Shown here one piece after another: positions 1 to 7,082 of a stretch of DNA of 10,658 nt. Made by a program: the position numbers and the translations under genes. The notes under the pieces were generated by a model. It had not been told where the DNA came from, did no database searches, and saw only the letters and a list, made by a program, of their open reading frames with translations. The stretch is from Acidobacteriota bacterium (GTDB lineage Bacteria > Acidobacteriota > Blastocatellia > Pyrinomonadales > Pyrinomonadaceae): assembly GCA_003222935.1 (NCBI GenBank), contig QHXL01000197.1:1-10658 (forward strand), given 5' to 3'. How positions within the stretch are numbered: position 1 is the first letter of the stretch; every line of letters begins with the position of its first letter.

Positions 1-1437
1 CTGATAATCCAACATCGACCTCGCCAGTCGTCGCAAGCGCACGTCTTTTGGCCCATCGTCTCTCATTGCCGCAAATGACTTCAACGTCCAGCGGGCTCCT
101 GTTTGACGGCTCTTTGCGCGCTCTTCAATGATTCCGAGGTATTTGTCGATATCCTCCGGTGCAACTTGTGAATTGTGCAGACCTTTTCGAGCGAGAGGAA
201 GGAGATGATCGAGAATCAAAGCAGAAGCGGTATGACTTTCACCGTCGATCCAATTGAACTGTGCATCGAGTCCGTGTCGTGCTGCACGAAAGAAGTTTGA
301 CTTGGCGTCGTCAAAAGCCATTCGGAGCGAAATGTCCCCGTACTCTTGAGGTAGAGCCGCCATCAATCCAGCAAAGAAGGCAGTGTTGGCAATTTCATCT
401 ACAACTGTCGGTCCCGAAGGTAAAGCTCGATTCTCTATTCGCAGATGGGCCACTCCATCGGACACGCCATAACAGGCTCGGTTCCAACGCCAGACCGTTC
501 CATTGTGCATCCGCAACGCGGAAAGTTGAGGTGTCTCGCCACGGGCCAGGACTTGAAATGGATTCTCGTCAGGCTGGGCGATCATGATTGGACGAAAACG
601 AGAGATCTGATCGTGAAACAATTCGATGATCGAGTTTTGCAGCCAGTGATCGCCAAAACTCACGCGCGTCTGTTGACTCCGCGCAAGCTGCGGACGAGAA
701 CGCTCATCGGTCGAATGTTGGAAGAGTGCGACACGTGTCTCGTGCCAGAGCCGATGACCAAACAACAAAGGCGAGTTAACAGCAACTGCCAACACGGGAG
801 CAGTGATCGCCTGCGCCATGTTGTAGTGATTGACGAACTCATCGGGACTGGTTTGAAAATGGATCTGGAAACTGGTGTTGCACGATTCCATCATTATGTT
901 GTCGTGCGCGATATGAAGTTCATCGAGTCCTTTAATGTGAATCGAGAGTGGACCACCTCGCATACCGATGACGCCTCGATTGAGTTCGTCATACCGGGGA
1001 CAGGGAGTGAGATTCGCCAGGGTCAGGTCCGACTGCCGCAGCGTCGGGAGAATTCCGGAGAGCAAGACATCGGCATCAAATTCCTGTGCGCTTTTCCTGG
1101 TGAGGTTGATCAACTCTTGTAGTTCTTGCTCCAACTCACGAAAACAATCGCCGGAGAGCGGCAAAGGAGTGAGGTTGGCCTCAAGGTTGAATCGCGCAAT
1201 CTCGGTCGTCAGTCGCGAGTCATTGGCTTTTTTCAGTACTTCAATTGAAACAGGAGCAGGTCTCAACTCAGGATCGATGAGAAACATCTCCTGTTCGGCT
1301 CCGATTCGCCTGACTCCGCTCTCTACTCGACCGTTCTGTAGCATGAAGGCGAGCGCGTGAAGGTCTTCCAGCAACGCTCTCATGAAGGCTTGTGCTTTCG
1401 TATTGTCGACGTCTCTTTCTACCTCGTGGTCACCCAT
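1..1437 (-). CDS. Glutamate-cysteine ligase (GCS2) family protein, C-terminus cut by window edge
   Basis: The minus strand is open without a stop from an ATG at 1437 to base 1, giving 479 residues; the end lies outside the window. The start has a GGAG ribosome binding site (1444-1447) six bases upstream. Residues about 45-51 read IGAEQEMFL, the GxExE-type motif that opens the ATP and metal site of GCS2-family carboxylate-amine ligases. Further family-like blocks are FNLEANLTPL (about 84-93), SFQIHFQ (about 191-197) and RIENRALPSGPT (about 354-365). The family forms gamma-glutamyl amide bonds, classically gamma-glutamylcysteine for glutathione-like thiols, in the cytosol. There is no signal peptide. 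The true substrate cannot be read from sequence, because many non-model members are not proven cysteine ligases and related proteins may carry an extra C-terminal domain that would be off the window. It is divergent from the pectin genes and shows no functional link to them. Confidence 0.85.
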   Translation of the reverse strand, partial: MGDHEVERDVDNTKAQAFMRALLEDLHALAFMLQNGRVESGVRRIGAEQEMFLIDPELRPAPVSIEVLKKANDSRLTTEIARFNLEANLTPLPLSGDCFRELEQELQELINLTRKSAQEFDADVLLSGILPTLRQSDLTLANLTPCPRYDELNRGVIGMRGGPLSIHIKGLDELHIAHDNIMMESCNTSFQIHFQTSPDEFVNHYNMAQAITAPVLAVAVNSPLLFGHRLWHETRVALFQHSTDERSRPQLARSQQTRVSFGDHWLQNSIIELFHDQISRFRPIMIAQPDENPFQVLARGETPQLSALRMHNGTVWRWNRACYGVSDGVAHLRIENRALPSGPTVVDEIANTAFFAGLMAALPQEYGDISLRMAFDDAKSNFFRAARHGLDAQFNWIDGESHTASALILDHLLPLARKGLHNSQVAPEDIDKYLGIIEERAKSRQTGARWTLKSFAAMRDDGPKDVRLRRLARSMLDYQ

Positions 1438-1625
1438 AGAAGTCTCCAGCCAATAGAATGAACTCCATTGTTTCGCTTAATCCAAGAAACAGTTCGAAGT
1501 TCTAACGGCAATTTGAAGACCAGTGAAAATTCCGGTCATCTGTCACCGTCAGCGTGAGGTCACTGCGAACTAATCCAACCCTGAGCGAAACCAGGTGCGA
1601 GATTTCACCCAAGCTCTCCTGATTA

Positions 1626-1643
1626 GCGCTTGCAGGCAAGTGC
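1626..1643. promoter_or_regulatory. Candidate operator palindrome upstream of the GH43-like gene
   Basis: Two eight-base arms, GCGCTTGC (1626-1633) and GCAAGTGC (1636-1643), are complementary except for one G-T position and are separated by two bases. The site lies in the 272-bp gap between divergent genes, 66 bases before the GTG of the glycosidase gene. Its size and symmetry suit a dimeric repressor or activator site, but no regulator is encoded in the window and no second copy was found upstream of the receptor or lyase genes. No convincing -35/-10 pair was identified in this gap. It may be chance. Confidence 0.25.
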
Positions 1644-1709
1644 GTTTTTCACCGACACTCAAATCTCTAAGCAGTTGACGGCTAACAAACTTTCTAAAGG
1701 TACCTAAAC

Positions 1710-2747
1710 GTGAAAGTGTTCATTCTATTTGTGCTGGCGTTGGCGGGTCTGACGGTAGGCAATGACCTTGGAGCCGAACCATCACTCGATAAAACAATGC
1801 GTCCCGGAAAGATCGCAGCCAAGCCGTTGTTCCGCGACCCAATCTACGATGGGGCGGCAGACCCTGTTGTTATCTGGAACCGACGTGAGCGCAAATGGTT
1901 CATGCTCTACACGAATCGTCGCGCTAACCTCAAAGACACGAAAGGGGTTGAGTGGGTTCACGGAACGCGTATCGGCATAGCGAAGTCAACTGACGAGGGC
2001 GCCTCATGGAAGTACAAAGGCGTGGCGGACATCAGCTACGGTTCACCAGACTTCACACACTGGGCGCCGGACGTGGTCTATCATGCAGGCACCTATCACA
2101 TGTACCTCACCATTGTTCCCGGCATCTTCAAGGATTGGAACGCCACGCGCGACATCGTGCACCTCACGAGCAAAGACCTGTTCAAATGGAAGTACGAGTC
2201 GACGTTAAAGCTTGCATCGGACAGGGTCATCGACGCGTCGGTTATGCGTCTACCGAACGGCAGCTGGCGCATGTGGTACAACAACGAACGCGACAAGAAG
2301 TCGATCTACTACGCCGATAGCCCCGACCTTTATCAATGGGAAGATCGCGGTAAAGCTCTCGGTGAGCGTGGTGAAGGCCCCAAGGTTTTTCGTTGGAAAG
2401 ATAAGTACTGGATGATTGTTGATGTCTGGAAAGGTCTCGCCTTTTACAGCTCAGATGATCTGGTCAATTGGACGCGCCAACAGCAGAATGTGCTCGAAAC
2501 GCCAGGTACAGGTATCGACGACAAGGTCATCGGTGGCCACGCGGATGTTCAAGTAAGCGGTGATCGCGCCTTCCTTTTCTACTTCACTCACCCGGGTCGC
2601 CAGGGTCCGCAAGCGAAAGCAGACGGGTATGAACAACGGCGAAGTTCAATTCAGGTTGCCGAGTTGGAATACAACGATGGCGTGATTAGCTGCGATCGAG
2701 ATCGTCCGACACATATCCGGCTCCGACCAACGAACGGAAAAGATTAG
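1710..2747 (+). CDS. Secreted GH43-like beta-propeller glycosidase
   Basis: A 345-residue protein starting at GTG 1710, with an AAAGG ribosome binding site at 1696-1700. Residues 1-22 form a short basic-then-hydrophobic signal peptide, so the enzyme acts in the periplasm or outside. The body fits the five-bladed beta-propeller of clan GH-F. The three expected acidic residues can be placed: D51 in ADPVV (general base), D175 in VIDAS (pKa modulator) and E222 in GEGP (general acid). The WAPDV block (118-122) and H277 in GGHAD also match the GH43 pattern. GH43 enzymes release arabinose, xylose or galactose from plant polysaccharides by inversion. Given the PL26-like lyase downstream, trimming of rhamnogalacturonan side groups is a fair guess. 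Specificity cannot be read from sequence, and a related propeller family such as GH117 is possible. The next gene is 548 bp away, so separate transcription is likely. Confidence 0.78.
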   Translation: MKVFILFVLALAGLTVGNDLGAEPSLDKTMRPGKIAAKPLFRDPIYDGAADPVVIWNRRERKWFMLYTNRRANLKDTKGVEWVHGTRIGIAKSTDEGASWKYKGVADISYGSPDFTHWAPDVVYHAGTYHMYLTIVPGIFKDWNATRDIVHLTSKDLFKWKYESTLKLASDRVIDASVMRLPNGSWRMWYNNERDKKSIYYADSPDLYQWEDRGKALGERGEGPKVFRWKDKYWMIVDVWKGLAFYSSDDLVNWTRQQQNVLETPGTGIDDKVIGGHADVQVSGDRAFLFYFTHPGRQGPQAKADGYEQRRSSIQVAELEYNDGVISCDRDRPTHIRLRPTNGKD

Positions 2748-2775
2748 ACCAGTGAGGAAAGATGTATCGGAGCGG

Positions 2776-2867
2776 GGTGCGGTAGCCCCGACTGTCAAGG
2801 AGAGTTCAGCTAGTCCGAGGTCAGCGTAGTCGTTGCCGAGCCTCTTTGACAGTCGGGCTACCGCACC
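2776..2867. repeat. Imperfect inverted-repeat element A (REP/MITE-like)
   Basis: Arms 2776-2798 and 2846-2867 are complementary over about 22 bp with a single bulged C, around a loop of about 47 bases. The arm reads GGTGCGGTAGCC followed by CGACTGTCAA. The element begins 28 bases after the glycosidase stop. It has no T-tract on either side and no room for a transposase, so it looks like a non-autonomous palindromic repeat. It could also cap the 3' end of the glycosidase transcript. The right arm shares TTGAC, GCTACCG and GGTTAC blocks, in the same order, with the element at 6943-7039. Confidence 0.75.
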
Positions 2868-3284
2868 GGGTTACCAATGATTCGGTCGATGACCAATAAT
2901 TCTTATTCAACCCTCTCCGATCCTGCACTCTGAAAACCTTCTCAAAACACGGAAATGGTGGTAGAAACTAGCAATCCATTGTTCCTTCTAACGGGGCAGC
3001 AACCAAACCGATCGCATTATTTTCATTCTCCGCACTTGTGCTTTCAGCCCCGAGTTGAAATGGTCCATTGCTCAAACCGGTGTGAAATGGACAGTCGTGC
3101 TGATTAATTTGCGGCTCGACAGTTCAATGAATGGCATGACGCCCTGAAGGCCAACGGCTTCCCGTTTTGTTCAACGCAAAGACAAATAGAACTAGTTTTA
3201 GCGAGCTCAGGTTAGGTTAGGTCTCCCAAAACTCAGGTCCGCACGTGGTCCTGGATCATCCGCCAACATCACTAACTCAATCTC
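2868..3284. other. Long gap with no recognised gene, upstream of the receptor
   Basis: About 420 bases after inverted-repeat element A hold no credible coding frame on either strand and no RNA gene I recognise. A small imperfect hairpin (GAAGGCC, loop AAC, GGCTTC) with a T-rich stretch after it lies near 3147-3173; it might be a weak terminator or leader structure. A promoter for the receptor gene must lie here if the gene is transcribed alone, but no convincing -35/-10 pair stands out. Confidence 0.4.
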
Positions 3285-3291
3285 GGAGGAG
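3285..3291 (+). promoter_or_regulatory. Strong ribosome binding site that fixes the receptor start
   Basis: GGAGGAG sits four bases before the ATG at 3296. That ATG is followed directly by a signal peptide (MKTRR, then a hydrophobic stretch). This supports 3296 over the in-frame GTG at 3245, which would put 17 non-signal residues in front. Confidence 0.85.
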
Positions 3292-3295
3292 CAAG

Positions 3296-5044
3296 ATGAA
3301 AACGCGACGCCTTATCAATATCCTGTTCTTGTCAGCACTATGCATCTGCATCGGTGCTGTTTCCCCAAACGTGTTCGCTCAGATCGGTGGTAGCGGATCG
3401 ATTCAGGGGACGGTCACGGATCCCGGAGGAGCGGTAGTGCCCGGCGCCGCGGTTGTCGTGACAAACGTCGCGACAAAAGTTGAGATCTCCAAACAAACAA
3501 ATGATTCCGGCGTCTACGTCATTGCGCCCCTGCAACCGGGAGAATACAAAGTGGTGGTGACGCTGGCGGGTTTCCAAACCTTGATCCAGGAGAACGTGAT
3601 TGTCGATGCCTTGACTGCGGTCACTGTCAATTTGTCGCTCAAAGTTGGTGCGGTAACGGAAACCGTGACGGTGTCTGAAGCTCCAACACAACTGAATACA
3701 TCCGACTCGCGACTTGGCACCACGATTCGAAATGAGTTGTATACCAACCTTCCCCTGGCGATGGGTACGGCTGTAGCGGGTTCTGGTATTGGCCAGGGTC
3801 CACGGAATCCAGGCGCTTTCATCTTCCTACTACCGGGCGTTACAGAGGGCAATCGTTGGGGTCAGGTGAATGGAGCCCAGGGTTTTTCGAAAGACGTTTT
3901 CATCGAAGGTGTGCCGATAACAGATCCCATCCAACAGGGTGAGGGCCGAACCATCGCGCTCGGTGTTTCAGTCGAAGCGGTCGAGCAGTTTCAGGTCGAA
4001 ACAAGTGGTACCGGAGTAGAGTTCAATGGCCAGGGCTCGGAGAACTACACCATCAAATCCGGGGGGGCCAACTTCCACGGCTCCGGCTTTGAGTATCTTC
4101 GTAATACCATCCTGGATGCGCGTGGGTTCTTCCCTGCAATCAGACCAGTCGAACATCAAAACGAGTTTGGCGGTACGATTGGTGGGCCAATCGTTAAGAA
4201 GAAACTCTTCTTTTTCTTTTCGTACGACGGCTGGCGCTACCGTGTTACCAGTCCCACACAAATCGTGTCGATCCCGACATTGAAAGAGCGATCGGGTGAC
4301 TTCACCGAGCTGGGCGTCAGCATCTACGATCCGCTGACGACAGTTTGTGTAGGAGGCAATTGCACCAGGACACAGTTCAGTGATCCTACACGCGCAACTG
4401 CTGCAAATCCGCTCGGGCTAAACATCATTCCGGCGGCACGCATTTCAGCAATCTCAAAGATCTATCAATCCCTGTTGCCGATTCCAACCAGTACCGGAAT
4501 CTCAAATAATTACCTGGGACAGGTACCCGTCGGTTACGACAACAACAGTTACAACCTGAAGATTGATTACAACCTCACAAATTCGCAATCGATATCGGGA
4601 CTCTATACTTACGGAAAAAGGAGTCAGTCCGGGGCATATCGAGAGGTGAGCTCCGCATTTCCGCAATCAGCCCTGCCGCTTCCCTACACTGACACTCGCC
4701 TGGTTGCAGAAATTCCAAAAGTGTTCCAGGTAAAGCACAACTGGTCCATCAGTCCGTTCCTCGTTAACCAACTAAGTTTTGGCTTCAACCATTTCTTTGT
4801 CCCAATCACAAACGCGACCTCCGCTGACAAGTGGTCGGAGAAGTCTGGTCTTAAAGGTTTGCCTCCCGGTGATGCCAGTGACGCATTTCTCGAGGCCACG
4901 TTCGGAGGCACAAACTCTCCCAGTGGTTGGCGCGCCACAAACTCGAGAGACTTCGAAGACAACAACTACAACTACGGTGAAGAACAAACATTCCTTCAAA
5001 TTCGGTTTCCAGTATCAAAAGACCCTGGACAAAGTGAAAAATGA
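3296..5044 (+). CDS. Oar-like TonB-dependent receptor, N-terminal part (frameshifted)
   Basis: This frame encodes 582 residues, of which the first 560 are receptor-like. Residues 1-28 are a signal peptide, probably cleaved at VFA/Q. Residues about 34-117 form a carboxypeptidase-regulatory-like beta-sandwich (SIQGTVTDPGGAVVPGA, then GVYVIAPLQPGEYKV). A plug domain follows to about residue 265, and from about 289 comes NEFGGTIGGPIVKKKLFFFF, typical at the start of Oar-like barrels. Such receptors sit in the outer membrane and take up or bind large substrates using TonB energy. Its place between two pectin-type enzymes suggests oligosaccharides, which is inference. After NNYNY (556-560) the frame loses family likeness and stops at 5044, while the barrel continues in another frame. 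Without correction the product lacks more than half of the barrel and would not fold as a receptor. Confidence 0.88.
   Translation: MKTRRLINILFLSALCICIGAVSPNVFAQIGGSGSIQGTVTDPGGAVVPGAAVVVTNVATKVEISKQTNDSGVYVIAPLQPGEYKVVVTLAGFQTLIQENVIVDALTAVTVNLSLKVGAVTETVTVSEAPTQLNTSDSRLGTTIRNELYTNLPLAMGTAVAGSGIGQGPRNPGAFIFLLPGVTEGNRWGQVNGAQGFSKDVFIEGVPITDPIQQGEGRTIALGVSVEAVEQFQVETSGTGVEFNGQGSENYTIKSGGANFHGSGFEYLRNTILDARGFFPAIRPVEHQNEFGGTIGGPIVKKKLFFFFSYDGWRYRVTSPTQIVSIPTLKERSGDFTELGVSIYDPLTTVCVGGNCTRTQFSDPTRATAANPLGLNIIPAARISAISKIYQSLLPIPTSTGISNNYLGQVPVGYDNNSYNLKIDYNLTNSQSISGLYTYGKRSQSGAYREVSSAFPQSALPLPYTDTRLVAEIPKVFQVKHNWSISPFLVNQLSFGFNHFFVPITNATSADKWSEKSGLKGLPPGDASDAFLEATFGGTNSPSGWRATNSRDFEDNNYNYGEEQTFLQIRFPVSKDPGQSEK
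4976..4977 (+). other. Apparent frameshift inside the receptor gene
   Basis: Up to 4975 the receptor reads in one frame (NNYNY); from 4977 it reads in the next (VKNKHSFKFGFQYQ, a typical barrel strand). Dropping one G of the GG at 4976-4977 joins the parts into one protein of 1182 residues, a normal length for Oar-like receptors. Both frames turn to non-receptor sequence right beyond the junction, so it is placed within a few codons. The bases around it are not a long homopolymer and not a classical slippery heptamer. A slightly larger deletion is also possible, since many relatives have a few extra residues between the NNYNY-like and KHSFKFG-like blocks. Confidence 0.8.
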
Positions 5045-6845
5045 TGATACTGGGAGCTTCTTCGTCGCTAATTTCGCCAACACCCAAACAGCACAGTTCA
5101 CAACCGGAAGCACCATTAACGCGAGTACCGGTAATTCGTACGCGAGTTATTTGATTGGCGCACTCAGCGGCGCGACGGTGCTTGAGGACACAGTGTCGGG
5201 ATCAACTCCAACGACAGCGGAATTCAGTACGACTTCGTTCTGGGTTGCCGACGATTGGAAGGTAAATTCGCGACTCACTTTGAATCTTGGTCTTCGTTAC
5301 GACTACATGATCCCGTACACGGAGAAGGATGATCATTTCACTTTTCTTGATCCGACCGTACCGAATCCTGCGGCCGGGGGGCGACCCGGAGTTTTGAGAT
5401 TTGGCGGGAGCTATGCGCCTGATGCAATCAGTTGTCACTGTAGTCAGATCGTAAATACCTACCCGAATGCCTGGGGACCTCGAGTAGGGTTTGCCTATGC
5501 CTTTAACGATAAGACCGTGTTCCGCGGCGGTTACGGCATCATGTACACGCGACGCGGTGCAGTGGGAGGTCGTGAGAATGCGCGCCAGGGTTCAGGCTTC
5601 ACTGGACTAAATGCGAGTCCAGCCCTTGCGGCGCCAAATGGATTTGATCCTGCGTTTTACTGGCAGAACGGAATCCCGCCGTATATCAAGGGACCAATCT
5701 ACGATCAGACGTATCTCACTGGATTCAATGCTCCCGGTGTCGCAGGTGGAACGCTGACATATGCAGAACCCAACAGCCAACCTCCTCGCTATCAAAACTG
5801 GAACTTTTCAATTCAACGCTCGATAACGTCTTCGTTGGTGTTAACCGCGGCGTACGTGGGCAGCAATGGGAAGCAGTTGGCTGGTGCGGGACGCGGTTCG
5901 TGGTCCAACCAGATCGATCCCAGGTATTTAGCCTTGGGCGGATTGTTGAATATGAACGCGACTCCGGCAACCATCTCTTTAGCAGCGGCAATCATTCCCG
6001 GCATCGCGCTGCCGTTTCCAACTTTTAACGGAACCATCGCACAGATGCTCAGACCATTTCCGCAGTATGGTGGGATCGCTGATCCTTACGGAAATGTTGG
6101 TCAAACTAACTACCATGCACTGCAGACGTCTCTTCAACAACGACTCTCCAACGGCCTGAGCTTTAATGTGAACTACACTTTCAGCAAGTCGTTGGGAAAT
6201 ATCTTCGGCATACGCAGCGCATATCTCGGCTACCTGGACAAGTCAATCGCTAACACCGATATGCCCCACGTCTTCAACGCGTTCTTTAATTACGATTTGC
6301 CGTTTGGGCGTGGAAAAACTTATGACAGCGGAAACAAGATTGTTCAGGCCGTGATCAGTGGTTGGCAATTGTCAGGTATCCAACGGTTTGCGTCAGGGAC
6401 GCCGCTTGGTCCTTTTGTCGGTAACTGTACACTGCCCCAGGCCGGTGCTTGCTATGCCAATTACAATCCGGCTTTTACAGGACCTGTTCGCATTAATGGT
6501 GATTGGGGAAACGGTGATGTGAAGGCGCCAGTAGCTAACGCCACGCCGTTCATCGACAAAAATGCGTTTGTGAGCGCTGCTCCATTCACCTATGGCAACA
6601 CGCCGGTGCTGGGTGCCTATGGACTACGTAATCAGCATCTGCTGAATAGCGACTTGAGTATTTCGCGAAATTTCCAGATAACTGAACAGGTTAGGTTTGT
6701 GTTTGGCGCCGACTCTTTCAATATTTTCAACTACGTTCGATTCGGCGGCATCAACACGAACATAACGAACGCAGCATTCGGGAAGGTAACCACTCAGACT
6801 AATCTTCCCCGAGTGTTCCAGTTCAAGTTCAGGATCCTTTACTGA
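4977..6845 (+). CDS. Oar-like TonB-dependent receptor, C-terminal barrel part (frameshifted)
   Basis: 622 residues from the junction to the TGA at 6845 continue the receptor barrel. The frame is open from an ATG at 4779, but its residues before VKNKHSF are a shadow of the first part, so 4779 is not a natural start. Recognisable strands include KHSFKFGFQYQ, LTLNLGLRYDY, WGPRVGFAYAF and TVFRGGYGIMY, and near the end FVFGADSFNIFN. The final residues, FQFKFRILY, alternate and end in an aromatic, as expected for the terminal strand read by the BAM outer-membrane assembly machinery. On its own the fragment has no signal peptide or plug and no good ribosome binding site at the junction, so it is unlikely to be functional unless the frameshift is a sequence error. 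Base composition matches the first part, which fits one ancestral gene. Confidence 0.88.
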   Translation: MKNKHSFKFGFQYQKTLDKVKNDDTGSFFVANFANTQTAQFTTGSTINASTGNSYASYLIGALSGATVLEDTVSGSTPTTAEFSTTSFWVADDWKVNSRLTLNLGLRYDYMIPYTEKDDHFTFLDPTVPNPAAGGRPGVLRFGGSYAPDAISCHCSQIVNTYPNAWGPRVGFAYAFNDKTVFRGGYGIMYTRRGAVGGRENARQGSGFTGLNASPALAAPNGFDPAFYWQNGIPPYIKGPIYDQTYLTGFNAPGVAGGTLTYAEPNSQPPRYQNWNFSIQRSITSSLVLTAAYVGSNGKQLAGAGRGSWSNQIDPRYLALGGLLNMNATPATISLAAAIIPGIALPFPTFNGTIAQMLRPFPQYGGIADPYGNVGQTNYHALQTSLQQRLSNGLSFNVNYTFSKSLGNIFGIRSAYLGYLDKSIANTDMPHVFNAFFNYDLPFGRGKTYDSGNKIVQAVISGWQLSGIQRFASGTPLGPFVGNCTLPQAGACYANYNPAFTGPVRINGDWGNGDVKAPVANATPFIDKNAFVSAAPFTYGNTPVLGAYGLRNQHLLNSDLSISRNFQITEQVRFVFGADSFNIFNYVRFGGINTNITNAAFGKVTTQTNLPRVFQFKFRILY

Positions 6846-6876
6846 GACGACAAGGGGAGTCTGATGGCCTCAAGGT

Positions 6877-6917
6877 GTGGTGATTCCGCGCGCTCACTCA
6901 ACGCGGGGAATCACCGC
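6877..6917 (+). terminator. Hairpin 31 bases after the receptor stop
   Basis: GGTGATTCC (6879-6887) pairs with GGAATCACC (6907-6915). After one G-G mismatch CGCG (6889-6892) pairs with CGCG (6902-6905), giving a nine-base loop. No T-tract follows, so it is not a classical intrinsic terminator; it could stabilise the transcript's 3' end or pause polymerase. Its position directly after the receptor gene supports a 3'-end role. Confidence 0.5.
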
Positions 6918-6942
6918 CTCCAAACTGCTCGCCTAGCGATTA

Positions 6943-7039
6943 GAGTCAGTACCGTACCGCGGTAGCGTCGGGTCCATTTGAAAAGCGTATCCAAACAAAA
7001 ATCAAGTTGACCCGACGCTACCGGTTACGGTACTGACCC
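6943..7039. repeat. Long imperfect inverted-repeat element B
   Basis: The left arm (6943-6974) and right arm (7010-7039) are complementary over about 30 bp with one or two bulges and mismatches, around a loop of about 35 bases. The arm carries GTCAGTACCGT, then GGTAGCGTCGGGTC. The element lies 43 bases before the lyase start, where it would sit in the leader or promoter of that gene. It resembles element A at 2776-2867 in size, layout and arm blocks (TTGAC, GCTACCG, GGTTAC in the same order), so the two may be diverged members of one repeat family. Confidence 0.78.
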
Positions 7040-7082
7040 TCAACACAACACCCAAAGAACGAATGCTAAATATCGAGTCGCC

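Noticed and set aside
445..1122. Plus-strand frame of 225 codons at the left end
   Set aside because: It lies antisense within the ligase gene, its translation shows no family features, and the minus strand has a motif-bearing frame across the whole stretch.
3245..3295. Upstream in-frame GTG as receptor start
   Set aside because: The ATG at 3296 has a strong GGAGGAG site and begins a clean signal peptide; the extra 17 residues are not signal-like.
2748..3295. Small gene or riboswitch in the gap before the receptor
   Set aside because: No frame with a plausible start and ribosome binding site, and no conserved RNA pattern I could recognise; only an inverted repeat and a weak hairpin are visible.
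4779..4976. Independent start of a second gene at the ATG at 4779
   Set aside because: The residues before VKNKHSF have no receptor likeness and overlap real receptor coding in the other frame; the second half is a continuation of the first.
4960..4990. Programmed ribosomal frameshift in the receptor
   Set aside because: No slippery heptamer, no evident downstream pseudoknot or hairpin, and receptors of this family are not known to need one.
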